The position numbers and the translations under genes are program-made. 8,483 nucleotides of DNA, taken from positions 1 through 8,483 of the forward strand of contig SLGQ01000326.1 in NCBI GenBank assembly GCA_007136595.1. The letters are read 5' to 3'. The DNA comes from Candidatus Sumerlaeota bacterium. Its GTDB lineage: Bacteria > UBP6 > UBA1177. Of the stretch, positions 1 through 5,154 are shown one piece after another; position 1 is the first letter of the stretch; every line of letters starts with the position of its first letter. Under the pieces are notes generated by a model. It had not been told where the DNA came from. It did no database searches and saw nothing but the letters and a program-made list of their open reading frames with translations.

Positions 1-2
1 TA

Positions 3-173
3 AGCGGCGTGCTCAATGCAAAAACCATACCGCAGGAAATGCTAATGATTGCAGGTGGCAAAGTCAACAAATTGTCAGTTTTCAGTAAACAACTTTTAAA
101 ATATCTGTTCGATGTAAAAAATTTTTACCTTGTCATTATTTTTAATTGTTGTAGAATCGCTCAGTTATTTTAA
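3..173 (+). CDS. C-terminal fragment of an unidentified protein (partial)
   Basis: A reading frame is open from the left edge to a TAA at 171-173 and gives 56 residues. Its start lies outside the window. The tail is basic and then hydrophobic, with a run near residues 41-47 (FYLVIIF), and shows no motif I recognise. It is listed because its stop falls 10 nt before the TTG start of the next gene, with that gene's Shine-Dalgarno sequence right at the stop. This is typical operon spacing. The fragment is short and could be chance, so it should be treated as tentative. Confidence 0.4.
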   Translation, partial: SGVLNAKTIPQEMLMIAGGKVNKLSVFSKQLLKYLFDVKNFYLVIIFNCCRIAQLF

Positions 174-183
174 AGGGGGCAAT

Positions 184-819
184 TTGAATAAGAGAACTTA
201 TTCTTCAGCGGCACTCACTTTACTTGTTGTTACTGTTGCTGCCGTGATCATGAATATAACAAAGTTTTATCTGAGACATTATATTTTTCCAATTGTTTTG
301 ATCGTTCTCCCCCTTTTGCTGGACAAAGGTTTCAAGTATAAAAGAAACATCATTTCACCATCTTTAAAGGGGTTGAAACTTTTTCTTGCGGTATCAGGAC
401 TTGTAATCGTGTTTTATCCTTTTCTTTTCTTTTTTTACTGGATCTATTACAAAGGTTATCAATTCGGAATCCCTTCTGCAGCCGCTCTTTCAGATGCGGT
501 GACGAAGGGTCTTTTTGCTGTTGTTGTTGCCGCCATACCGGAAGAATTTCTTTTCAGGGGCTATTTGCAGGAACATGTTTTTAAAAAATTTACCAGCAAG
601 ATAATTGGCATCATAACAATGAAAAACCTTCTTACATCGATTCTTTTCGGTGTTGTCCATGCGGTTGCATTCCTTGATATTACCAGGGCTGCAACATTTT
701 TTCCGTCACTTCTTTTCGGACTTTTTACTGAAAAAAGTAGTGGGAGCATATTTTACAGTGTCTTATTTCATACTCTTTCAAACATTCTTGCTTTTATTCT
801 TTGGGGTTTTATTGGTTAA
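184..819 (+). CDS. CPBP-family glutamic-type intramembrane protease
   Basis: A predicted polytopic membrane protease of 211 residues, of the CPBP (CAAX protease and bacteriocin-processing; Abi) family. It would cleave substrates or prenylated tails within the inner membrane. Family motifs are in order: PEEFLFRG with the EExxxR catalytic pair E120/E121 and R125; FGVVH ending in H159; and FHTLSN with H196 and N200. Hydrophobic segments surround them, at about 11-24, 34-46, 64-86, 106-119, 148-163, 172-181 and 189-209. The frame is open back to a TTG at 130, but I prefer TTG 184 because AAGGGGG (173-179) lies 4 nt upstream and the preceding frame ends at 173. The next gene follows after 18 nt, so the two are probably co-transcribed. 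The substrate is unknown. Bacterial members include immunity proteins and sorting-tag proteases, and nothing nearby tells which applies. The family call is firm and the role is not. Confidence 0.85.
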   Translation: MNKRTYSSAALTLLVVTVAAVIMNITKFYLRHYIFPIVLIVLPLLLDKGFKYKRNIISPSLKGLKLFLAVSGLVIVFYPFLFFFYWIYYKGYQFGIPSAAALSDAVTKGLFAVVVAAIPEEFLFRGYLQEHVFKKFTSKIIGIITMKNLLTSILFGVVHAVAFLDITRAATFFPSLLFGLFTEKSSGSIFYSVLFHTLSNILAFILWGFIG

Positions 820-837
820 ATTAAATGGAGGAACATT

Positions 838-1563
838 TTGAGGTTCAGGAGTTTATATGTTCTGATCGCAGTTTTTACACTGTTCTTTTTTTCCGGATGC
901 AAAGAGTCGGAAGAATCAAAACTCCGGAAAATGGGGTTCGGGTTTGAGGGTATTGATTTTATAAATGCAGTCAAAGAGAACAACTTCAAAGCGGTTGAAC
1001 TTTTTATTAAGGGAGGGATGAACATAAATTCTGTTGACAGTCACGGAGCGTCGGCTCTTTTTTATTCAACACAGAAAGAAGACAGCAAAATGTTAAAGTA
1101 TCTCATAGGTGCCGGTGCCGAAACCATGATAACTGACAATTCAAAAAGATCTCCATTGCATTATGCAGTGATTTCAAACCGGACGGAGCCGGTTTTGATT
1201 TTGCTTCAAAAAGGGGGTGACCCGAACTGGAAAGATAATTTTGAAAGAGATGTTCTTTCAACTTATCTCCGTAACACAAAAGAGGAAAATATTGAGATAG
1301 TGAGTGCACTTATAAACAGCGGTGCAGATGTTAATTCAAGGGATGTTGACCGGGGAACACCTTTAATATATGCCGCAAAAAATAATTTTTATGAAACCAC
1401 TAAAATTCTTCTTGAAAAAAAGGGATCAACTATTGCCAAAGACCATGCAGGGAAAACAGCCCTTGACTATGTTGCTGAAAGTTATCAGGAAAATCCGGAA
1501 AACCATGAGCTGTTCGAACTTTTAAGTCAACATACCATTCAGGCAAAAGAACAACTTAATTAA
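838..1563 (+). CDS. Ankyrin-repeat lipoprotein
   Basis: A 241-residue envelope lipoprotein built from ankyrin repeats, which are protein-protein interaction modules. The N-terminus has a short basic start, a hydrophobic core (residues 6-18) and a lipobox ending FSGC, so Cys21 would be acylated. The +2 residue is Lys, which does not suggest inner-membrane retention. From about residue 36 to the end there are roughly five or six ankyrin units. The clearest are around 69-101 (HGASALFYS...), 103-135 (SPLHYAV...LLQKGGDPN), 141-171 (...LINSGADVN) and 173-205 (TPLIYAAKNN...). The last unit (TALDYVAES) has an insertion. The start is TTG 838, supported by GGAGG at 827-831 with a 6-nt spacer. It sits 18 nt behind the CPBP protease gene. 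A partner or regulatory role at the envelope is inferred, and the actual binding partner is unknown. Confidence 0.85.
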   Translation: MRFRSLYVLIAVFTLFFFSGCKESEESKLRKMGFGFEGIDFINAVKENNFKAVELFIKGGMNINSVDSHGASALFYSTQKEDSKMLKYLIGAGAETMITDNSKRSPLHYAVISNRTEPVLILLQKGGDPNWKDNFERDVLSTYLRNTKEENIEIVSALINSGADVNSRDVDRGTPLIYAAKNNFYETTKILLEKKGSTIAKDHAGKTALDYVAESYQENPENHELFELLSQHTIQAKEQLN

Positions 1564-1595
1564 ATCAAGCTCTTACAAAAAAACAACAAGCCTAC

Positions 1596-1623
1596 TTGAA
1601 ATTAAATAAATACGACATATAAT
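1596..1623 (+). promoter_or_regulatory. Candidate sigma-70-type promoter for the VirB5/TrbJ-like gene
   Basis: TTGAAA at 1596-1601 and TATAAT at 1618-1623 are separated by 16 bp, in the 92-nt AT-rich gap after the ankyrin gene. The -10 is a perfect consensus and lies about 33 nt before the ATG at 1656. This separates the gene from the upstream operon. The call rests on pattern match only. Confidence 0.55.
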
Positions 1624-1655
1624 TACTTCAAGCTACTTTGATATTGGAGATGACA

Positions 1656-2531
1656 ATGAAAATTTTGGTGTTTGCGATCTTTTTTTTATCCGCTCAGTCA
1701 CTGTTCGGGCAACTTGTTGTGGCAACTCCCGGAGCAGATGCCCAGATTCAGACTCAAACATTGATGATGACCCAAATTGCGGCACAACAGAGGTATCAGG
1801 AGTATCAACACTATTTGGAGTATCTTATGCAATTTGCACAGGTAATTGCCGCAGTTAATCAAACAAGGAATCAGATTGCAGACATTTCAAAAATAAGTGG
1901 TGACCTTAAAAACAAAAGTGCAAAAGATTGGCTTAATGATGTTGACAGAGAATTATCGGGTGTCATGCCGGAATATGAACAATTCAGAAACGAAATTTCA
2001 GGAATGGCGGGGCAAGGCAAAGCTGGATGGCAGGGAATTTATTCCGGTTATGTTGCAGGCTGGGATTCAAGTCTGCAAGATTATCATGGGGAACTTTTAA
2101 AAAACTATGAAAATCATGTGATGTTTCCGGAGCTTTTTCCTGCGGCTCAAAAAATGGGCAAAGATTTCATTAAAAATGAAAGTGCTAAAAAGATCGTTCA
2201 TAAAGCGTGGCTTGAATCGGGGCTGGAATACGAAATGAAAAACGATGTTGTAAGAAAAAATACCTTTAAAAAATACTATGATGAATATCTCAGGCAGGCA
2301 AAAGCTAATGACAACATTGAAGCTTTGGGGCTTGCAAACATTATGCAATCACAATATCTCACCGTTGAAACACTTGAACATTTAAGGAAAAACAGCGACA
2401 TACAGACAATGAGGGAACATTTTGAAAAAGATGCACAGAAAGCATACATTGAAATGACCACAGAAGCTGCAAAATCAAGAAAGAAAAAAGACCGTCCCTC
2501 AAAAGAAAAATCTGTTTTCGGACTTGATTAG
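1656..2531 (+). CDS. Secreted VirB5/TrbJ-like protein (type IV secretion/conjugation minor pilus component)
   Basis: A 291-residue exported protein with a Sec signal peptide (core residues 3-13, probable cleavage after SLFG, residues 15-18). The mature N-terminus is Gln/Ala-rich and helical (QTQTLMMTQIAAQQRYQEYQ), followed by a second helix with QIADIS. The middle is Gly/Trp/Tyr-rich (about 110-150). A long charged helical C-terminus ends in a Lys-rich tail. This order (signal peptide, helical hairpin of QxxQY type, variable middle, long C-terminal helix) is what VirB5 and TrbJ proteins look like. In type IV secretion these sit at the pilus tip or periplasm and help DNA transfer and adhesion. 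ATG 1656 is chosen because GGAG (1646-1649) precedes it by 6 nt; upstream in-frame starts at 1638 and 1650 lack this. The lytic transglycosylase gene downstream supports a transfer-system context, although no ATPase or VirB4/6/8-10 gene is present here. The family call is by architecture, not by invariant residues. Confidence 0.5.
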   Translation: MKILVFAIFFLSAQSLFGQLVVATPGADAQIQTQTLMMTQIAAQQRYQEYQHYLEYLMQFAQVIAAVNQTRNQIADISKISGDLKNKSAKDWLNDVDRELSGVMPEYEQFRNEISGMAGQGKAGWQGIYSGYVAGWDSSLQDYHGELLKNYENHVMFPELFPAAQKMGKDFIKNESAKKIVHKAWLESGLEYEMKNDVVRKNTFKKYYDEYLRQAKANDNIEALGLANIMQSQYLTVETLEHLRKNSDIQTMREHFEKDAQKAYIEMTTEAAKSRKKKDRPSKEKSVFGLD

Positions 2532-2548
2532 GAAAGCAATGAAGCTTA

Positions 2549-2564
2549 ATAACATAAATGTTAT
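2549..2564. promoter_or_regulatory. Palindromic operator candidate for the TAC module
   Basis: ATAACAT-AA-ATGTTAT is an inverted repeat with perfect 7-bp arms. It lies 4 bp upstream of the -35 box of the toxin-antitoxin-chaperone promoter. HigA-type antitoxins bind palindromes at their own promoter, so this is the best candidate site for autorepression. In an AT-rich spacer a chance palindrome of this size is possible. Confidence 0.45.
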
Positions 2565-2568
2565 AATC

Positions 2569-2596
2569 TTGACAAATATAAAAAATATGATATATA
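2569..2596 (+). promoter_or_regulatory. Promoter of the higB-higA-secB module
   Basis: TTGACA (2569-2574) is a perfect -35 box, followed after 16 bp by TATATA (2591-2596). The toxin ATG is at 2613, so the leader would be very short, around 10 nt. The module thus has its own strong promoter, independent of the VirB5/TrbJ-like gene upstream. Confidence 0.6.
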
Positions 2597-2612
2597 GGAA
2601 AGAGTGTTTCAG

Positions 2613-2963
2613 ATGTTTGATATAGTATTCTTTAAAACTGAGTCAGGGAATAGTCCTGTTGAGAAATATATTGAATCTCTGGAGAATGAGCAGATAGAAA
2701 TTGTTCTTTCACAGATTGAGCAATTATCAATACTGGGATTGAAAGGGATGCCCGGCAAAATGATAAAAACTGTTTCAGGAATTCATTATCTAAGGATAAG
2801 AGATAAAAAAGGAGCTCACAGAGTTTTCTTCACAATAGAAGGGGGCAGGATATTGTTGTTGCTTCATGCTTTTGAGAAAAAAGAACAGAAGCTGAAAAAA
2901 GCTGATATTGAAAAAGCATTGGCAAGACATAAAGAATGGCGGAGGCGTTATGGGAAACTTTAA
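2613..2963 (+). CDS. higB: HigB-like toxin (phage Gp49-like / RelE superfamily)
   Basis: A toxin of a type II system, 116 residues, the usual length for the Gp49-like branch of the RelE superfamily. Members cleave mRNA, generally at the ribosome. Family features: an opening with TESGNSPVEKYIESL (about residues 9-23); LGLKGMPGKMIKTVSGIHYLRI (about 40-62), in which the conserved LY/HxLR segment forms a strand; HRVFFTIEGGRILLLLHAF (about 69-87); then the KK.Q...DIEKA.AR...W tail typical of the family. The start is ATG 2613, with AAAGAG (2599-2604) 8 nt upstream. A GTG at 2604 in the same frame overlaps that site and is less likely. The toxin gene comes first in the operon and its 3' end overlaps the antitoxin gene by 14 nt, the normal higBA order. 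The family call is firm; RNA target preference cannot be read from the sequence. Confidence 0.88.
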   Translation: MFDIVFFKTESGNSPVEKYIESLENEQIEIVLSQIEQLSILGLKGMPGKMIKTVSGIHYLRIRDKKGAHRVFFTIEGGRILLLLHAFEKKEQKLKKADIEKALARHKEWRRRYGKL

Positions 2964-3360
2964 TGATTTTATTGAAAGAATGAAAAGAGAAAAGGAAGGT
3001 TTTGCTGAAGTATGGGAATCAAACCGTCCAAGAAGGGAGTTTATAAATCATATTGCAAAAATCAGAGTTGAAAAGGGTCTGACACAGAGCGATCTTGCAC
3101 AGAAAGTAGGGCTTCACCAGTCTGCCATTGCCCGTTTTGAATCAGGAGAATCTAATCCTGCATTAAAAACAATCCTTAAAATAGTTGAGGCACTTGATCA
3201 AAAGCTGACGACTCAGCCTGTGAAGCTTGAAATGGAGCCTTTTGCCGGCAAAAAAGCAGAAATGCTCTCAGATAAAGGGAAATTTGTTTGGTCCGCAAAA
3301 TCGCAGGAGTTTTCAGTAAAGGAATTTTTTAATGACAAAGAATGTGAGGCAGTAGGTTAA
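2950..3360 (+). CDS. higA: HigA-like antitoxin with HTH and C-terminal extension (TAC antitoxin)
   Basis: A 136-residue antitoxin and autorepressor. An XRE/Cro-type helix-turn-helix covers about residues 34-88, with GLTQSDLAQKVGLHQSAIA followed by RFESGESNPALKTILKI, the standard HTH_3 pattern. About 30 charged residues precede it. A roughly 48-residue tail follows (89-136) that ordinary short HigA proteins lack, with aromatics at F112, W114, F121, F126 and F127. In TAC systems a tail of this kind (chaperone addiction domain, ChAD) makes the antitoxin unstable and is bound by the SecB-like chaperone. Since a SecB-like gene follows directly, I infer the same here. ATG 2950 is chosen because GGAGG (2941-2945) lies 4 nt upstream; the frame is open back to a TTG at 2908 without support. 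The 14-nt overlap with higB suggests translational coupling. Confidence 0.88.
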   Translation: MGNFNDFIERMKREKEGFAEVWESNRPRREFINHIAKIRVEKGLTQSDLAQKVGLHQSAIARFESGESNPALKTILKIVEALDQKLTTQPVKLEMEPFAGKKAEMLSDKGKFVWSAKSQEFSVKEFFNDKECEAVG

Positions 3361-3362
3361 AC

Positions 3363-3779
3363 ATGCAAAAAAGCGTTTTTCAGGTTATTTCCCAAAGACT
3401 CAAAAAAGTAGATTTTAAGCTAAACCCTGAATATGTATTCAAAGATGAAAAGGTACAGTTTGATATCGATTTAAAAACTGACACTAACAGACATGCTGAA
3501 AAACCGATGGCTGAAGTGTCCCTGACATTAAGCTTATTTCAGAAAACTAATGATGCACCTTTTGTCTGTGATGTAGTGTATCAGGGACTTTTTACATGGG
3601 AAAAAGGCACTCCTGCTGATCATATTGAAAAATATCTGAGCTGCAATGCTCCGGCTTTGTTGTACTCCTACATTAGACCACTTATAACAAGCTTAACCAC
3701 CATGTCAAATCTACCACCCCTGACACTACCTTTCATGAACTTCCAAAGTGAAGATAAAAAGAACGGAAAACATAAATAG
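3363..3779 (+). CDS. SecB-like chaperone of a toxin-antitoxin-chaperone module
   Basis: A 138-residue SecB-fold protein, slightly shorter than Escherichia coli SecB (155). The match runs along the whole protein. VQFDIDL (31-37) aligns with the SecB strand VKLDLD. EVSLTLSL (51-58), FVCDVVYQGLFTWEKG (67-82) aligns with FLCEVQQGGIFSI, and HIEKYLSCNAPALLYSYIR (87-105) with the SecB segment ending NILFPYAR. The final NLPPLTLPFMNF (116-127) aligns with the SecB stretch ending in APVNF. SecB is a tetrameric chaperone that keeps exported proteins unfolded. TAC-type versions also bind the antitoxin tail and block its degradation. The gene starts 2 nt after higA, with a weak TAGG (3353-3356) before ATG 3363. 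Its position third in a higBA operon marks it as the TAC chaperone rather than housekeeping secB. The short tail lacks the acidic/Gln-rich end of E. coli SecB and is Lys-rich instead. Confidence 0.88.
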   Translation: MQKSVFQVISQRLKKVDFKLNPEYVFKDEKVQFDIDLKTDTNRHAEKPMAEVSLTLSLFQKTNDAPFVCDVVYQGLFTWEKGTPADHIEKYLSCNAPALLYSYIRPLITSLTTMSNLPPLTLPFMNFQSEDKKNGKHK

Positions 3780-3783
3780 TGAA

Positions 3784-4350
3784 ATGTTTAAACATCAATC
3801 AATAAAAGATCTTTTCATTCTTTTTTTTATTTGCTTCCTTCCCCTGCTCCTTTCAGCTCAGCAGAAAATCCACATTCCGACAGCAAACATGATAAGGGAA
3901 AAATACTCTGATTCTATCAACAGGGCGGTTGCAAAATATCCATACATAAATAAAGATGGTGTCCGCCTTACTATTCACCCCGGTCTTGTTAAAGCTATAA
4001 TCTATCAGGAATCCCGTGGCAATCCTGATGCTAAAAGTCATGCGGGAGCTTACGGACTGACTCAGATAATGCCACAAACGGCAAGACTCCTTGAATGCGA
4101 CTACAATAAACTTAATGACACTGAACTTGCAATAGATTGTTCAGTAAAGTTTCTTGCAGCACTTCTGACTTACAACAAAGGAGATCTTATCCGCTCACTT
4201 TCAGGCTATAACGGAGGAACACATTCAACAGCGGCAAGACCCACAACAACTGAAGGACTTCTTGCCGGAAGAATATACGATCACCCCGAAACAAGAGGTT
4301 ATGTTGTAAGTGTTCTGCGATGGTTCGAATGGTTTAAAGTGAAGGAGTAA
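3784..4350 (+). CDS. Secreted lytic transglycosylase (Slt / VirB1-like)
   Basis: A 188-residue peptidoglycan-cleaving enzyme of the SLT (goose-lysozyme-like) fold, exported to the periplasm. It has a signal peptide with hydrophobic core at about 10-24 and probable cleavage after LLLSA (residue 25). The catalytic motif is IIYQESRGNP with E76, followed by GAYGLTQIMPQTA (88-100) and the later SGYNGG (140-145), the usual YN.G element. Small stand-alone transglycosylases of this kind serve transfer systems (VirB1, TrbN, PilT-type IagB) by opening the cell wall. The VirB5/TrbJ-like gene 1.2 kb upstream fits that. I chose ATG 3784, 4 nt after the chaperone stop. The same frame opens at a GTG at 3748 inside the chaperone gene; neither has a strong ribosome site, so the start is uncertain. 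With no terminator visible before it, it is likely transcribed with the TAC module. Confidence 0.85.
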   Translation: MFKHQSIKDLFILFFICFLPLLLSAQQKIHIPTANMIREKYSDSINRAVAKYPYINKDGVRLTIHPGLVKAIIYQESRGNPDAKSHAGAYGLTQIMPQTARLLECDYNKLNDTELAIDCSVKFLAALLTYNKGDLIRSLSGYNGGTHSTAARPTTTEGLLAGRIYDHPETRGYVVSVLRWFEWFKVKE

Positions 4351-4392
4351 TAGCGACTTTTAATAAAAATAGACTTTGGGTATCTGCCACTA

Positions 4393-4420
4393 TTGACATA
4401 CATACTTTTATACATATAAT
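4393..4420 (+). promoter_or_regulatory. Consensus sigma-70-type promoter of the RHH/RelE toxin-antitoxin pair
   Basis: TTGACA (4393-4398) and TATAAT (4415-4420), both perfect consensus boxes, are 16 bp apart. The antitoxin ATG is at 4455. It is an unusually strong promoter for the window, consistent with a toxin-antitoxin operon held down by its own repressor. Confidence 0.75.
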
Positions 4421-4427
4421 TATATGT
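4412..4427. promoter_or_regulatory. 16-bp perfect palindrome over the -10 box (antitoxin operator)
   Basis: ACATATAATTATATGT is a perfect self-complementary palindrome that fully contains the TATAAT box. Ribbon-helix-helix antitoxins bind short palindromes at their own promoters as pairs of dimers, and binding here would block RNA polymerase directly. Confidence 0.65.
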
Positions 4428-4454
4428 GTGTTTGTCTGTATAAGGAGGTGTGTG

Positions 4455-4685
4455 ATGTCGAGAATAAAAGCAACTTTTACACTGGACGAAAATGTAATTG
4501 CTGAGCTTGAAACATTTTCAAAAGGTTTGTCAAAAAAGAAAAGTCATATAATTGAAACAGCACTTTCAATATATTTTGATATGATGGACAGTCGTCTTGC
4601 AGAAAAAATGTTAAAAGATGTGGAATCGGGCAAAGAAGAACTGGTTGATGCTGAAAAAGTTTATAAAGATTTGGGCATTAATTGA
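4455..4685 (+). CDS. Ribbon-helix-helix (CopG-like) antitoxin
   Basis: A 76-residue type II antitoxin. The N-terminal strand MSRIKATFTLDENVIAELE followed by FSKGLSKKKSHIIETALSIYF is the ribbon-helix-helix pattern (about residues 1-45): one strand, then helix A, a turn, and helix B beginning K.S.II..AL. Residues 46-76 form the acidic tail that would wrap the toxin. The start at ATG 4455 has a near-perfect AAGGAGGTG (4442-4450); the in-frame GTG at 4428 is upstream of this and not used. Its stop TGA overlaps the toxin ATG (TGATG), so toxin translation is coupled to it. It should repress its own promoter through the palindrome at 4412-4427. Confidence 0.85.
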   Translation: MSRIKATFTLDENVIAELETFSKGLSKKKSHIIETALSIYFDMMDSRLAEKMLKDVESGKEELVDAEKVYKDLGIN

Positions 4686-4954
4686 TGCAATATAAAATAT
4701 TTTTTACACGATCGGCTGTAAAAATGTTGGAAAAGATAGATTTCCCAATTCAAAAGCTTATAAAAATCAAGCTTGATATCCTTGCAAAAGATTTCAATGC
4801 CCTTGAAAACAACCTGAAACAGCTTAAAGGGGAAAAAAACATATACCGGCTCAGAGTTGCCGACTACAGAGTTATCTTTGAAAAAAAAGACTCCGGGTTG
4901 ATAATTCTTGTTATCCGCATCGGTCATAGGAAAGAAGTCTATTTAGATTTTTGA
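4685..4954 (+). CDS. RelE/ParE-superfamily toxin
   Basis: An 89-residue toxin of the RelE/ParE superfamily. It begins with the typical strand and helix (YKIFFTRSAVKMLEKID). The conserved centre is NIYRLRVADYRVIFE (52-66), with R55, R57, Y61 and R62. The end is ILVIRIGHRKEVYLDF (74-89), with R78, H81, R82 and Y86. The LRvGdYRviy and I.hR.eVY signatures are those of RelE-type mRNA interferases. ParE-type gyrase poisons share the fold, so the target is not certain, but the C-terminal GHRKEVY favours RelE. ATG 4685 overlaps the antitoxin stop by one base. It is the last gene of the two-gene operon. Confidence 0.85.
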   Translation: MQYKIFFTRSAVKMLEKIDFPIQKLIKIKLDILAKDFNALENNLKQLKGEKNIYRLRVADYRVIFEKKDSGLIILVIRIGHRKEVYLDF

Positions 4955-5154
4955 CTTGTGAAAATTTCAACAAACAAATACGACCGCACCGAAACAACAT
5001 TGGGTGGGAAACAGAGCCTCGCAAGCTGTTTAAGAACAAACAGGGCAAAAAGCCATAGCAAAATGCCCTTGTGGGTGTTCGAAGCGCTACATTATTTGAC
5101 TTTGTGGTTTTATTGTGTAATTCTGGAAACAGGATTGTTTTTTAAGGTGCTGTA
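4955..5154. other. Gene-poor, GC-richer spacer with inverted repeats
   Basis: This is 200 nt between the RelE-type toxin and the response regulator. A 65-codon frame from GTG 4958 to TAA 5153-5155 spans it, but it has no ribosome site and no recognisable domain, so I do not call it a gene. The 4981-5090 part has 56 G/C in 110 bases by hand count, against about 37% around it. It carries CTGTTT-N6-AAACAG (5026-5043) and AGGGCA-N16-TGCCCT (5042-5069), which share two bases. It may be a structured or dispersed repeat. The promoter of the next gene must lie here or upstream; no strong sigma-70 match is evident. Confidence 0.5.
5042..5069. repeat. Interrupted inverted repeat, variant of the 6541-6555 palindrome
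   Basis: AGGGCA and TGCCCT arms are separated by 16 bases. The right half reads CATAGCAAAATGCCCT (5054-5069), which equals the sequence at 6538-6555 except that two Gs are missing. Lying 86 bp before the response regulator gene, it may be a degenerate regulator-binding site. Confidence 0.4.

Noticed and set aside
2592..2598. ATATAGG, a half-site of the motif I recall for mycobacterial HigA
   Set aside because: The second half (CCTATAT at the right spacing) is absent, and the sequence is part of an AT-rich -10 region, so it is likely chance.
4978..5090. Integron attC site associated with the TA cassettes
   Set aside because: I could not find the required GTTRRRY and RYYYAAC core boxes flanking a foldable site, although the block is rich in inverted repeats.
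5124..5139. Sigma-54-like sequence TGGAAACAGGATTGTT before the response regulator
   Set aside because: The invariant GC at -12 is GT, and the predicted start would fall about 5 nt before the ATG, beyond the ribosome site.
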